From Aptenodytes patagonicus (lineage: Eukaryota > Chordata > Aves > Sphenisciformes > Spheniscidae): a DNA stretch of 64,000 nucleotides. The notes beneath the pieces were generated by a model that was not told where the DNA came from, did no database searches, and saw nothing but the letters and a program-made list of their open reading frames with translations. The stretch is taken from contig NC_134962.1 of the NCBI RefSeq assembly GCF_965638725.1, positions 4,161,501-4,225,500 on the forward strand, in the 5' to 3' direction. The translations under genes were made by a program, and so were the position numbers. Of the stretch, positions 1 to 12,607 are shown one piece after another. The number at the start of each line of letters is the position of its first letter. Position 1 is the stretch's first letter.

Positions 1-2265
1 TATTATTAAGAGCCTTAGAGTAAACAAGGTCATACAGATGAATGCCAGTTTCTCCTCTCCCCCCTCCTGCACAATAGTAGTTGCATTACAAAAGGACTTG
101 TGAAGTGGAACTACATCACACAGCATGCAATTTCGCTACAAAGACAATGAAGCTTTCCTATAAAAACACTCACCAAGCACAAATGAAGTAACTAGAATCA
201 AAGACTTGAGTTAACTGAAAGCAAGAGTTATGCTGTCTTCTCCTGATATGCACCTCACACCACACCTTAAGCTCACTGTTCTTTGAAAATGAAAGTTCAG
301 TCATATCCCTGTAAGTTATATACAAGCTTTGTAGCTATTACCTAAAGAACAAAATATTCATGGAAGTCACTTTAAATAATAGTCGCAAATTCTCCTAAGG
401 TGCTAGGAGCATTTTTAAAAGGATGAAGTAATATATTTCGCGTCAGAGTTACACTAGGAATAACTTAATGCTCCTATCGCTTCTTTTACATTCAGTTCTT
501 TTATTTAGCAGAAGTTAATGTGAATTTGCATGTAGTTGAACACACAATGATAACAGCATTTAGCTTTCATGAGCCAAAAAGCTAGGATTAAGTCCTTTTC
601 TCTTACTAAAAGCAACAGCAAAAAGTTACTTTCAACTAGGTTAAAATGCCAGAAGACAAAAACATCCTGTTTGCTTCATATTCAGCACTTGTAATCTGTA
701 CTTCCTCCTCCATGTCCATGATGTACCCAAAAGAATTCACTTACACACTAGCAACTGTAGTCAACAGCTTTTCTCAAAATTGCCATTCAAGGAAGGGCGC
801 AACACTCCTGCGTCAGACAGACCTTCAGGAGCTTAGGACCAGCTGCCATCCTGGAAAATCTTTCATAAAGCATAAACATCATCTCATGTTCACATCTTTT
901 AGTCCTACATTGTAGAAGAAATACAAATTATATTTAGATATTTTCTTACGTACACAGTCATCATTAGGAATGTAACAGTTTTCCATAGAGGACTTCACTT
1001 ACTCTTTGTTGCAGAGAACACTATTTCAGCAATCAGGGTTTGCTGGTTTACAGGTTAAAATTACCTTAGTGGGCTTCACTTTGACAGCCAGTGCTAACAG
1101 GCTGGGCCTGGGTACTCAAGGCACAAGACACCCAGAAAGGTGCTTTTGCCTGGGGACTGCAGCCCAGCTGCATTGCCACATTTATGACCAAAGAGAGACT
1201 GTATATAAATCTTATAAATAATAAGATGCCTCTACTTGCAGCTTTTTCCTAAGTGAACTGGAAATTCATAATTTAAGGATGACAACACACCCCTTACCAC
1301 AAGCAGCCCAGATTTTGTGGTTTACAAGATAAGCAACAAAGCTCATCTATTTCCTCATATTTTAAGGCTATGGATTTGTATATACTAATTAGATTTACTA
1401 TGGGATTTGTGTGCATGAATAAAAACTGCCACTTTTTTTTTTTTTTGGGGGGGGGGTAATAGATTGATTTCCCTACAGGAGAGATGCTATTTTTGAAGCT
1501 CAAACTGAAAGACAACAGATAAAAACATCCAAAAAAAGTATAATACCCATCACAACAGTACAACTTCATAATTGGTTGGTAAATCTGTACTGCAGGCTGT
1601 ATTATCTTATATTTTGCTCTGAGAAATTCTCCATACTAGGTTGCCCAGAATATTCACAATACAATTTTACTCTTTGAAATTACATTTAAAGTGAGTGCCA
1701 AAGCAATTAACAGAAAACAACGAAGTTTAACATAATTTATTGAAGCAAGCCTTGAACAAGATATTTGGGCAGAAGCTAGTTTTTCTAGTCATTTTGCTTA
1801 TTTGCCTGCCAATGCCTACAATATACAAAACCAGACTAGCAAGAGTTAAGCTAAGCATAGCATGCAAGTCAAAAACTTGTAAGAGCTTCTGGTATCTTCT
1901 AATCAAAGGACTACCATTTTGGTTCCTCTGAAATAAGCTTTGCACCTTAGTGATGTTGTAAAGCCATCCACAAACAGGTTAAACAAGATATTATGCTGCC
2001 CAGTAACACAATTCAGAAGTGCAGATACCAGTGCTGAAATAAGAATGCTATGTTGGTCCCAAGCAAGTAACCCCAAAACCTGAACAGGTAAGGGACGGAA
2101 ATATAACCAACTACTAATCGCATGGGCATAAAGTCTGTTTTGTACTTTTGTCATTAAAAGGTCTCAGTGGTGCTGCACAACTAGTCAAAAGCAGGTTACT
2201 CATTAAAACTCCTTTAAATACTCATAATTTATCAGAAAAGGTTCACACATTCCTGTATGACTGAT
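1..2265. other. AT-rich stretch without a supported gene
   Basis: No open frame here has recognisable protein similarity and no convincing exon is seen on either strand. A T-run followed directly by a G-run lies at about 1433-1456. A minus-strand AATAAA at 1735-1740 is followed by a GT-rich stretch and could be a poly(A) site. If the minus-strand gene starting at about 12.5 kb is OSBPL2, this is most simply intron. Confidence 0.5.
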
Positions 2266-2827
2266 TGTCCTGGTTTCGGCTGGGATAGAGTTAATTTTCT
2301 TCCTAGTAGCTGGTACAGCGCTGTGTTTTGGATTTAGGATGAGAATAATGCTGATAACACACCGATGTTTTAGTTGTTGCTGAGCAGTGCTTACACTAGT
2401 CAAGGGCTTTTCAGCTTCCCATGCTCTACCGACTGAGAAGGCTGGAGGTGCACAAGAAGCTGGGAGGGGGCACAGCCAGGACAGCTGACCCAAACTGGCC
2501 AAAGGGATATTCCATACCATGGGACGTCATGCTCAGTATAGAAACTGGGGGAAAGCTGGCCAGGGGGGCCGCTGCTCGGGGACCGGCTGGGCATCAGTCG
2601 GTGGGTGGTGAGCAATTGCATCATGCATCGCTTGCTTTGTATATTCTTTTATTATTGTTGTTATTATTATTACTATTTTTTTAATTTAAATTATTAACCT
2701 GTTCTTATCTCAACTAACAAGTTTTCTCACTTTTACTCTCCCGATTCTCTCCCCCATCCCACCGGGTGGGGAGAGTGAGCGAGCGGCTGTGTGGTGCTCA
2801 GTTGCCAGCTGAGGTTAAACCATGACA
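2266..2827 (+). mobile_element. Solo LTR of an avian endogenous retrovirus (ERVL-like)
   Basis: The element begins TGTCCTGG and ends CATGACA, giving TGTC...GACA inverted ends. It is flanked by a perfect 5-bp target-site duplication, CTGAT, at 2261-2265 and 2828-2832. It is 562 bp long and shares its whole layout with the second LTR at 5887-6417. Shared segments include GGGATAGAGTTAATT near the start, a GGGATATTCC block in the middle, and a pyrimidine-rich end with CCGATTCTC. No internal retroviral genes lie next to it, so it is a solo LTR left by LTR-LTR recombination. The 5-bp duplication fits class III (ERVL) elements in birds; the family name is inferred from general resemblance. It is antisense to the presumed leftward host gene. 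Confidence 0.85.
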
Positions 2828-5800
2828 CTGATGACCATGGACAGTCCTTTTCTTAAAGGACATGAGGATGTTTTGCAAAGGCAAAGGATAAAACAAAGCA
2901 TGCAGTTGCAATAAATACTGCAGAAACACAAGAAAATACCTGCACCACATCCATAGCATACCTTGAAATAGGTTCTACAGAGAGTGGGAATTACTAAGAT
3001 TGACATACTGCTTTCCAGAAGTACATCTGTCACAGACAGAGAGAACAAGCAGAAAGGGCTGTTCCTAAACATGCATGGCACACCAATGGTCACAACACGT
3101 ACTAAGACAGATCCTGAGAGGCTCACTCTTGGGAGAAAACATGCTTCTCTCGGTGATCTTTACAGCCTTGATGCAGAGAATGTAACTATTCATACCACCT
3201 ACGCTACGGTGACAGTTAAGGTCCCATGACGAAGGAAGGGACAAAGTCATACCATACTATCACTCAGCTGGTTATGAATAATGTCAAACAAAGTGTTCTG
3301 TCAAGCACTGTGCTGAACGTGTAACGTGACAGTAACTCGTACCAGTTATCTGGCTGCCAGTAATACACTTTACTTTCAAAAGCTTAACTCTGCGCAGATC
3401 GCAGGGTCCTGTACAAGCTCACAGTCCCCAGCAGAAGGTACAGAGAACTCTTTTCCAGAGGTACAGTATCAGTTAAGATCAGTCCCAGACTTTGCACAGT
3501 TCCCACCTATTTTAAACCATTTCATCCCACGTGAATTTATTTTTAAAACCAGGACAACAAAAGTGCAAGACTTTGCAATCACTTTATAAAGTATCTATAA
3601 TTTGCTCAATGCATTCTGTGACATGCATATGAGTATCTATATGAGCAGAGATGCAGGCACTCCTTGTAAAGAGAGGTTCTACCTTCATGGCTTCCCTCTG
3701 AAACCAAAGGTGTGGAGATCCACTGCCTGCTGAGCAGTCGAAGGCTGCTCTCTGGCACCTGTACTCTCCACACCTATACGCCAGATGAGGCTGTGGAGAT
3801 GACCTGTAATGGTTGCCCGTAACATCATTTCATTTGCTTACAGCTCTTCCAAGTACTAAAAGTTGAAATTTCCTATGCCATTTATCTGGATAGGTTAGTA
3901 ATCCCTCAAATTTGTCACCACGTATGCTTGCTCCTTCTCAAATTCCATTCCTCAACAGAGAAAATTAAAAAAACAGCTTATGTCTGTGTCACTAGGATCC
4001 TGGATCCTCAGAACTTACACACCAATTAAAGAACCCTAAACACTAGTACCTGTTCAAAACAACCTGTAAGAGTTTAAACATGCAATTACTATGACTTAGT
4101 TAATTCAACATAACTAGTTACTCCATACTAACTTGTTCTTCTATGTTAATCCTCAACAATGACCCGGCTGGTTAACCAAAAGTTACTCCTCCTTAAAGAA
4201 ACATTTACATTTCTATAGAAAGGTAAGCATTTACAGCTGGAGTAGCTAATTTGACTGGAATGCAGTTCAGCAAGATCAATTTTGAAGTCTGGCTGGCTGA
4301 CTACAGCTGCAGTGTCTTATTCCTCCAGACCTGAAGTTGAAATTTCACATCATGCAGCAATTCTGGAAAGCCACTGCTTTGTCGACACCATCCTGCTACC
4401 TTTACACATCCTGTTTTTTTCACTCTTAAAGCACATGTTCTAGCTCTATGAGACATATATAAAACACTAGGTCATGTTCATTATACAGACATTGAATCTA
4501 CTTGTGAGATCAAGGAGCATTTAAGTAAAACCAAGTACAGAAACAGTAAGCAGTCATGAAAATAAACACAGACGTTCACCAGCATGAGCAGGTAGGGTGT
4601 TAGGAGTTCAATACACTGCAATTAGAGTGCCACCAAAGAATTCATGAACTAGCACATTCATCGGCTTTTTCACATGCCTAACAAGGTTTTGTTGGATGAG
4701 CACTTCCACATCAAATTTTAAAACAAATTAAGTTTATTAACTTGAAAGGAGAATACTTGCAAGCAAGAAAAAAAAGGAAAAAAGAAAGTCACTTGAGGCC
4801 TTCCTCACAAAAAAAAAAAAGAAAACTTTCTGTCAAATCTCATGATAAAAATACTGCACAAGTATTGCCAGGGGGAAGAAGAGAAGGGGCAAATCCCACG
4901 AACTCTGAAAAGACACTCAGTTTTCAGGTTTTTGCTTTTGTTTAATGGGTCAAAAGGACACAAGCTCAATTTAATAGAAATAGTATCAACAGACTTTAAA
5001 ATTAACTCGATACAAAGGAAAATTCATTCCACGCCCCGTTTAATCCACCTAACAGCATGTTAATAAAGAGCAACGTTTTCATTAGTTTGATATCCTGGGT
5101 TCAGGATGCACCTTCTGTCCAGAAAGAGACTCCAAAAGAGCCAGAAGATGATCAAATATACACACCCTTCATATTAACACTAAAAATAATAAATGAAAAA
5201 AAAGAGAACAAAAAAAACCCAACAGTCCTACAGCATGACTGGTGGAATAAGAGCCAACCCCATCTTCTCTTGAGTTGCCAGATGAAATAAAACATAGCTG
5301 TAGTACTTCAAGGGACAGAAATAAATAGGTTGAACGAGAAGATAAATATTCATGTGGTTTTGCTTCATAGACATCTCCTGAAAGCATCAAACTGCAGTGT
5401 TTCATCTCTGACTGAAAGCTTCAGCAAGGATGAATCTTAATTGACTCATGAAATTAGGTTACCAACAACACTGGATCTAAAACATCTATAAAAATTAGCC
5501 AATAAGTCAATTTAATTGGCAATTTCGATACCTGCTGTAATTATTATGCACTTAAAATGTTTTCAGCCAGGTAACAGCTACACAGATGGCAGAATCCAGA
5601 ACAGGATTTTATTTACCGAGTTAGATTTGTTTCTTAGTCCTAAGTTTGAATGTAATAGCATCTTCCACCAAGATGTCTTGGCAAGATGAAACTCACTCCG
5701 CATCCACAGTAAGAGAAGGGCAACTTCCTTCTCAAGTCTGTTAAACAAAGTGCAGAGAGGTGAAGAGGATCAGCTGAAGACCAGACCCACTGTCACTTTT

Positions 5801-5886
5801 CCATTTCTTTGAAGATTGCAGCTATCCCTATTATAGGCCTTAATGTAGCTGGGAGTTATTAAATGCCCTGGGGACAGCTGAGTACC
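2828..5886. other. AT-rich stretch between the two LTRs, no gene seen
   Basis: The short open frames in this stretch have no recognisable domain. There is a minus-strand AATAAA at about 4733 and several A-rich runs around 4760-4830 and 5195-5216. Intronic sequence is the most likely content. Confidence 0.45.
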
Positions 5887-6417
5887 TGTACTGGGTCCTG
5901 CTGGGATGGAGTTAATTTCCTTTCTAGCAGCCTGTACAGTGCTGTGCTTTGGATTTGTGACCAAAGCAGTGTTGATAACACACCCATGTTTTATTGCTGA
6001 AGAGTACTACAGCATCAAGGCTTTCTCCCTTTCTCACTCTGCCCCCACAGCAAGTAGGCTGGGGGTGGACGAGAGGCTGGGAGGGGACACAGCCGGGACA
6101 GCTGACCCCAACTGACCAAAGGGATATTCCCTACCATATACCATCACACTCAGCAATAAAACTGGAGGGGAGTTTTGCAGGGGTTGCCGTTGCTCACGGA
6201 CTGGCTGGACACAGGTCAGCTGATAGCGAGCAATTGCTTTTGCATCTCTTGTTTTTCTTAATTTTATTTGGCTTTTTCCCCTGCCTTTATTAAAGTGTCT
6301 TTGTCTCTACCCCCAAGTTTTCTTGCTTTTGCCCTTCCGATTCTCTTGCACATCCCACAGAGTGGGGGAGCTGTAGCTGTGTGGGGCTCAGCTGCCTCCT
6401 GGGCTCAACCCACAACA
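5887..6417 (+). mobile_element. Second LTR of the same ERV family, older and diverged
   Basis: This 531-bp segment aligns in order with the LTR at 2266-2827. It shares the GTTAATTTCCTT start block, GATAACACACCCATGTTTT, the GGACAGCTGACCC motif, GGGATATTCC and the CCGATTCTC end block. It starts TGTACTGG and ends CAACA. The flanks GTACC (5882-5886) and GAACC (6418-6422) match at 4 of 5 positions and look like a decayed 5-bp duplication. The middle is shortened relative to the first LTR and the TTATT-rich tract is reduced. No internal gag or pol sequence lies nearby, so it is another solo LTR, probably an older insertion. Confidence 0.75.
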
Positions 6418-9400
6418 GAACCGAAGCAGCAAAGCATCCTAAGCTGATAGTTTAGCTGAACTTCTTTTTAAAGCACTTGAAACAATGGTGGCAGCAAACT
6501 GAACATCTGAAAATTTAGCTTTGAACACATGAGCCAAACAGATTTACGGCAGAGAGACTCACACTCTGTTCTCTCAGGAATACAGATTTTTGGTGATACT
6601 TCACAAGAATTGGAGCCAACTGAAATGCTAGAAGTTTGGTTTGCAACTTGTTTCTGCATCAGAACAAACCACAATAATTGTCCCACGCGCTGAGTACTGC
6701 CCCCAGCACAAAGCTACAGCGCTGCTATCAGAAGCATTAATTATTGAACATAAAAATTGCAAAGATGAAACTGGACAGAAAATACCGTAGCAGTATAGTG
6801 CTCAATTACCTACAGAACTGGCAGCTATCCTGTCATGGTTTAACCGAAACCAGGACATATCCCCAGTTTCACTTCGGCCAAAAATTCTGTTATATGGCTA
6901 AGGATACTGGCTCACAGAACTTCTACCAAACCTAACAAACAAACAAAGACCAAGGAAACTTGATTCCAGCAGATTAATATTTTCTGATGCAACACACTTC
7001 ACTGAAATTCCCACAGAATTCTGTAAATGTTGTCCTTTTTTTTAACACTACATCAATATTTGAGATATTTTTCCACCTGAGAGCATCTGGTACAGCATTC
7101 TTTGGACTTTGTAGCCTTCCCTTGGAAACTATTTCATTGTCCACAATTATAAAAGATCGCAAAATTCTAGTTTACATGCCTTCCCTACCCATGATGCATA
7201 ATGCTAGGCTTGATCATGACTGATACACCAGCTCATTTCTAGCCACACTATTAAAAAAATTAGTAATTCAATACTGTCTTGTAAAACTAGTTACTTCTTA
7301 CCAGTTTCCTGAAGGATTTGTTTTATCTTATTTGTAAGACAGACAAGGTGGGAAGTAATCAATAACTCCAAGCACAGTGGCTTTGGACACAAGTGTCAAT
7401 TGATATGTAATTAATCATTTATGAACACTTCTCTTTGAACCAAAACTTACTTTGAAGGTAAAATTAAATATGCTTGAATATTTCTCATCATAATGTAACC
7501 ACCCCTACAAATTGATCACTGAAGTTTAAGAATGTGAAGACAACTACAGCATTTAACATCACTGGAGAAAACCCCTAGAACAGTAAAAATGGTTACAGGT
7601 TTAGTTTATAGACCTTCCTACTAAAAGGCACTTTTTAAGCTTTGTCTCTGTGGGCCCATTCTCTCCAGGTAGGTATAGCTTTATCTTTTTTCTGTACAAG
7701 GTATCTTACAAATAATTTTCACAGAGACTATTAAACAATTACAATAGCAATCACATTGCAAATAAAGCAAGGACGACAACAGCTGACCAACCTAGTGCAA
7801 AGCCCTACAGCATAAGAAACCGTATTTTTATGCCTACCAACAGTTCCTCACACACTGAACTTCTGCAGCACAAGCTCATGCACACAGCTAGCGGACTATC
7901 TGCTAAAGAGTTTTAAGATGATACCACAAATTTGCAAAAGCTTTAGAAAGTCAGAGTTTCTGCCATGGTTGAATTTCCTTTAAAGCTACATTTATAGTAG
8001 CTACTTAATGGATACCAGTATAAGGGTGTTACTATGTTTGCTGTTGTCAAGAGATTTTAAAAAAAAAAAAAAAAAAAGAGATAAACTTTGACTTCTCAAG
8101 ACAAATATCTCTAAATAGAGTTCAGTTTTAATAAGGAATCCACCTAGCTATCTGCTTGGTAACATTAACCCACTCGGATAATAAAACAGTTGCACAGCAC
8201 TTAGAACTACGTTTAAGACAAAATAAGGCCATGTAAATAAAGCTATTTGCATCTCTAAATGTAGATAGCAATTTTGTTTCACTATTACACAACCGTTCAA
8301 CAGTTTCATTGACTCTGTGCAAAACCTAGAAAGAACACATGCACAGGGGAGAAGTTCTGTTCTTCCAACAAAGTTCTCATTTCATCCAGTAAGCAAATGT
8401 GCTGCTAAACGGACCATTATAAATAGGCTGGTGAGCTAACTTCTCCGTAGCCTTCACATGAACAAGTTGTATAATTGAGCGTTATTAAAAGGATTCTTGT
8501 TCTCGCTTGATCCCACTGACACATTGTAGGAAACAGAGTCTACCTCAGTGGCTGGAGCTGGTTAGGTCTGAAGTGAGTGACATGAACCACAGACACCTCA
8601 GAATTCAAATGCTCACCATCTTCAAACATTCCATCAAAAGTAATCATCATTACTTTTGAACTATCACTAGAATCAAAACCCAAAGAGATATATTAACAGA
8701 TTCTTTTGGGAGCCCTAAAAAAGACTGACTCAGAAGAGTAAAAATAATGCTAGTAAAAATATAATGAAGTTATCCATTCATGAAAACACATTTCTTGACA
8801 AATATCATAAGCATGCAAACTTCTTTGTAATACCCCAGAGGTTCATAGCATCCCAACAGCCACAAACCTTATCTCATCTACAACTCTGAACGGCACAGCA
8901 AAGGAACAGGAATGCCACAGATCAAGGTTTCCATTCAATCTAATGCCAAGTACAGACGTTACGTGTCCAACAGAGCAATATCCAGTTTAAGTTTTGGGCT
9001 ATAAAACCAAGAGGGCCAAGATTAAAAGGTCCAGATGTATTTCTGCAGCTGCAGGCACAATTCACCTTTTGTGCACGCTCCCGCCAGATTTATAAACAAT
9101 CACGGGCAGACAACGCTATCCAGCCTCCTGCATTTTCTGAATGGAGGGCTGCTGTAATTTACTAGAAATCTGTCTCATTAAATTATGTGCATAATAAAAT
9201 ATACAGAAATAATCTAAAGGATCTGTCTAGACCAGCAAATTAATTTCCAATAGTAACTGTATTTAAAAAAAAAAAATCAAGTTTAAGTAAGCTTAGTCTA
9301 TTCTTGTAACTTATTGATCCTGAAAATTAAGACATTATCTTCGTGCACTGAATCAACAAATTTTTTAAGAGCATAACTGAAAGAAATGGTAAGCCACATT

Positions 9401-11900
9401 TGGCACATTCTAATTGCTTACTGCTCTCATGTAACTTGCTATTACAAGCCTTTAAGAATACAAAGTAAGTAATTACATCATCATACATTCTTCTGCATAG
9501 TAACTATTAAGAAGAATTCAAGGATTGAGATTATGTATTCTTTCATTCCAAGTTCTATAGTGGTCTATTCCATAAAATAATAAAAACCACAAAAGAATCG
9601 ATATAACGCATAACCTATTTTTTTTGCAGCAGGAAACATATCAAAGTCCCACATCTTCCAAAGTGGCAGATACAGGGTGACCAACTTCTTCATTGCTCTC
9701 GCTTTCCAATTTATTCAGCTAAGTGAAGAGGCCCCTGTGATATATTCAAACTCAGCAAAAACATTCAAGATGTTGAGCACTCCATATTTAATGCATATTC
9801 TTTGCATGCCTGATTTTGTGCATTTCTTCTAAAAAATGTAAGAGAACCAAACATTTTAGTTATTTCACAGAGAACAGACTAAACACTAAGCATTTTAAAA
9901 CATCATATTAGCATCAAATACAGACATTTCTTATCAGATATCTTCATGACTCAGGTGACAAAACAGATACTGAGTGAAGGACTAGAAAAAAACGCCAACT
10001 TGTAAACGAAGTTCTCGTTATCAAGTAGCATGATGTAACGTTGCATTGTTCAAGGACAAGTTACTTCAAATACCAAAGCTAATGAATTATCTGCTTAAAG
10101 ATTCAGTATACTTGCATATGAATCTTGCTTTCAAACAATAACAACAAAAAAATAATCTGACTGGCACTACAAACAGTGATGTAAAAATATAGCCTTATCA
10201 AAGCGAAAAAAACTGATTGGTATGTTTTCCAGCTAACACTAAAATAACAGAAAGCTAAGCTTTCCACCTTTGTTCTAGGCCAGCATGTGTGAAGTTCACA
10301 CAGTAGAATTCACACGAAGACAGACTGAAAGAAATACCAGTTTCAATCATAAGACCTGCCAGCTTAAGCAAGTTCATATCACAGAAAGCAGTAACAGTAT
10401 TAAAATTTATTTTAAAAAATCAAGTGAAAATTTCCCTCCATGATCAGTTATCAAATCAAGTACATTTGCATAGGTGTTAGCAAACAACTAACTACATGCA
10501 CCACACTGGTTTTCAGTATTGCATCAACTGAAACCTTTAACCTATCTAAGTCTTCGACTACTTGCAGGCATAGAGTTTGTTGTCTAATCATCATTTTCTA
10601 TCTTGAACTCTTGTCTTCTGTTTATAAGATTATATTGACATGGCTGAAGAACTAGTTTTGGAGAAAAATGGCATATTTATTCCTGGACAGCAGATGTCTC
10701 AGCGTTTCCTTTCGAGCACTCCCTAAAGTTACAAGTTCATTATGAGGTGCTGTTGGTTCAGAAAGCAACATTAAGAATCAGTCCTGATCTGATCCTACAT
10801 TGCCCTCAACTTTCTGTCACGTGGTCAAACATTTGTATGACTTGACAACTATTTTAAGAAAAGCTATGTTTACAGTAACTGAAAACCCAGGGGGTTACTT
10901 AGGGGAAAATCACTGCTCGGAATTTCTTGCTTCCATGCTAGTTTAGCCAGTTCTCCTACTTCCATCCCACAGCACAGCGCTTTATGTTTGGAAGTTACCC
11001 AAGTCACTGCTTCCAGAAATTGCCCTGCGGTTTTAGAAGTCCCAGAGCATACTGGTATGAAGTTTGTTAGGACGATATATATGTGGTTGCCCCCGGATGT
11101 CAACGTGAAGTTACTGAACTTTGGAAGGTTAAGTTGGAACGAAACAAATTTATTTTTTCTTGCATGCATAAGCTTTAAAAAAGGAAACGCTATGAGAAGA
11201 GTGGTACAGTAATGCTAATCTACACTGCAAATCCGCGTCTCCCTTTTACTTTTCCTTTTTGAAATCTTAAATGAAGGCTATGTATTTTACTTGAGAAAAT
11301 TCACAGTAAATGAAAGCAGTATCTGCTTGCACTCAACATGCTTTGGCAGATACTTCTGAGGGGAAACACAAGGCTATGGCAGCCATAAAAAACAGAAGGC
11401 GATTTCAAACCCACATCTGAAATTCTGGCCTGCAAATGCTGCAGAGTAACAAACCACTTCCAAAAGGAGTCCTGAATCCAAACATACAGATAGCACAAAC
11501 ATGATTAATATCCAAATTAAATAAATGGCAACATAATTTATACCTTTGTTACCATGCAGAAGTTCTGGTGGCATGTTATTTAAAAAAAAGCCTTTTTTCC
11601 CGCTATTTTTCCCATCTTGCTTGTCTCCCTTTCAGGAGCTCTGTAAGAGAAACATTGAGTAGGTAACTGAAGAACAAAAAAAAAGCCAAACTCAGATAAA
11701 TCTTAACTGCTCGCAGTGAGTGCTTCAGCTGTGGCCTAAAAGGCCCCTTGAGGCTCCTGTATCGTGCTGAAGCTGAGCTCAACACGTTCATCTTGGGAAC
11801 TGGGTGTCATAGACCCCTTTGCTAAACTACCCAGCTCCAAAAGCAGTCGGGGAAAAAAAAATAAAATTAGAAAAATCCCTACACTAGGACCGACAGAGCT
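6418..11900. other. AT-rich, intron-like stretch, no recognised exon
   Basis: About 5.5 kb with scattered short open frames lacking any recognisable similarity. A long A-run lies at about 8058-8077. One splice-flanked segment on the minus strand (8617-8666) is listed separately at low confidence. The stretch lies just downstream of the minus-strand splice donors in the CpG island, as expected for a first intron. Confidence 0.5.
8617..8666 (-). other. Exon-like segment, unassigned
   Basis: On the minus strand this 50-nt piece is preceded by TTTTGATTCTAG and followed by the good donor GTGAGC. The frame through it is open and includes ATG ATG followed by ITFDGMFEDG. I do not recognise the peptide, and it does not match the known N-terminus of OSBPL2. 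It could be an alternative exon of the leftward gene or chance. Confidence 0.12.
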
Positions 11901-12493
11901 CCACTGACCTGCGACCCGTGCTCTGCGCAGCAACGTCCTTCAGCCCCCGCTACCTCCCCTGTCCCCAGAGAAGAGCCCCACGGTCGAGAAAATGGTTCTG
12001 CCACCCAGCTCGGGGCACCCGAGGTCTGCCGCCTCCGCTGAAACGTGGAAGGGGAACATCATTTCAGTCCAACACGCTATCGACTCAGCTGCACAGGCCT
12101 GCGACTCGCAGCGCCCGGAGAAAACAAGCGAGCGGGTCAAGGATCCCGCGTCCGCCGGGGAAGAGAGCGCGGCGCTGGGGTGGCCGCGCTCCCCCGGCCC
12201 GCTGACCGTCAGCGCCCGGCCGGGCCGCCCCCCGCCCTCGGCCAGACTGACAGGACGCCCGGCGGCGCTGAGGAGAGCCGTTAGCGGCCCACCGAGGAGG
12301 GGACCCCCGCGCCGGGGTGGGCCGCGCCAGGCCCGGGCGGGGCTGGGGGAGGCGCTGCCGCCCTTCCCTCAGCGGGGGCGCCGCTGCGGCAGGTGGGGGG
12401 AGCCGAGCCCCCGGAGGGGAGCGGCTCGGCAGGGAGGGCAGAGCGGGGCGGCGCGCCCCGGCGCCGGGCCCGGGGCAGGCACGGCGGCATTAC

Positions 12494-12600
12494 CTGGCAC
12501 CGCGCTCCCGCGACGGCCCCGCCGCAACACCCCCCCGCCCGGCACCGCTGACACCGAGGCGGAAGTGCGGCCCTCGCAGCGGCGGAGTGACGCGCCGCTC
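12494..12600 (-). other. Putative 5'UTR first exon of the leftward gene
   Basis: The exon end is set by the donor CCAG|GTAATG, with exon base 12494 and intron GT at 12493-12492. The 5' limit is a guess, placed just inside the inverted CCAAT box at 12603. The segment is GC-rich and I see no conserved coding sequence, so it would be a non-coding first exon, as is usual for oxysterol-binding-protein-like genes. The next exon would lie to the left, perhaps outside the window. Confidence 0.4.
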
Positions 12601-12607
12601 CGCCAAT
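12561..12607 (-). promoter_or_regulatory. ETS-type and CCAAT-box motifs in the CpG island
   Basis: GGAAGTG at 12561-12567 is an ETS/GABPA-type core. TGACGCG at about 12587 resembles a CRE half-site. CCAAT at 12603-12607 is an NF-Y-type box, inverted relative to minus-strand transcription. They cluster within 50 bp, upstream of the donor at 12494, which suits a TATA-less housekeeping promoter. Confidence 0.4.

Noticed and set aside
646-720. Minus-strand MDMEEEVQITSAEYEANR-like frame as a possible coding exon
   Set aside because: No good acceptor before it and a stop soon after; no known similarity.
1-12493. OSBPL2 coding exons
   Set aside because: Looked for conserved oxysterol-binding motifs on the minus strand and found none, so only the promoter/first exon is proposed.
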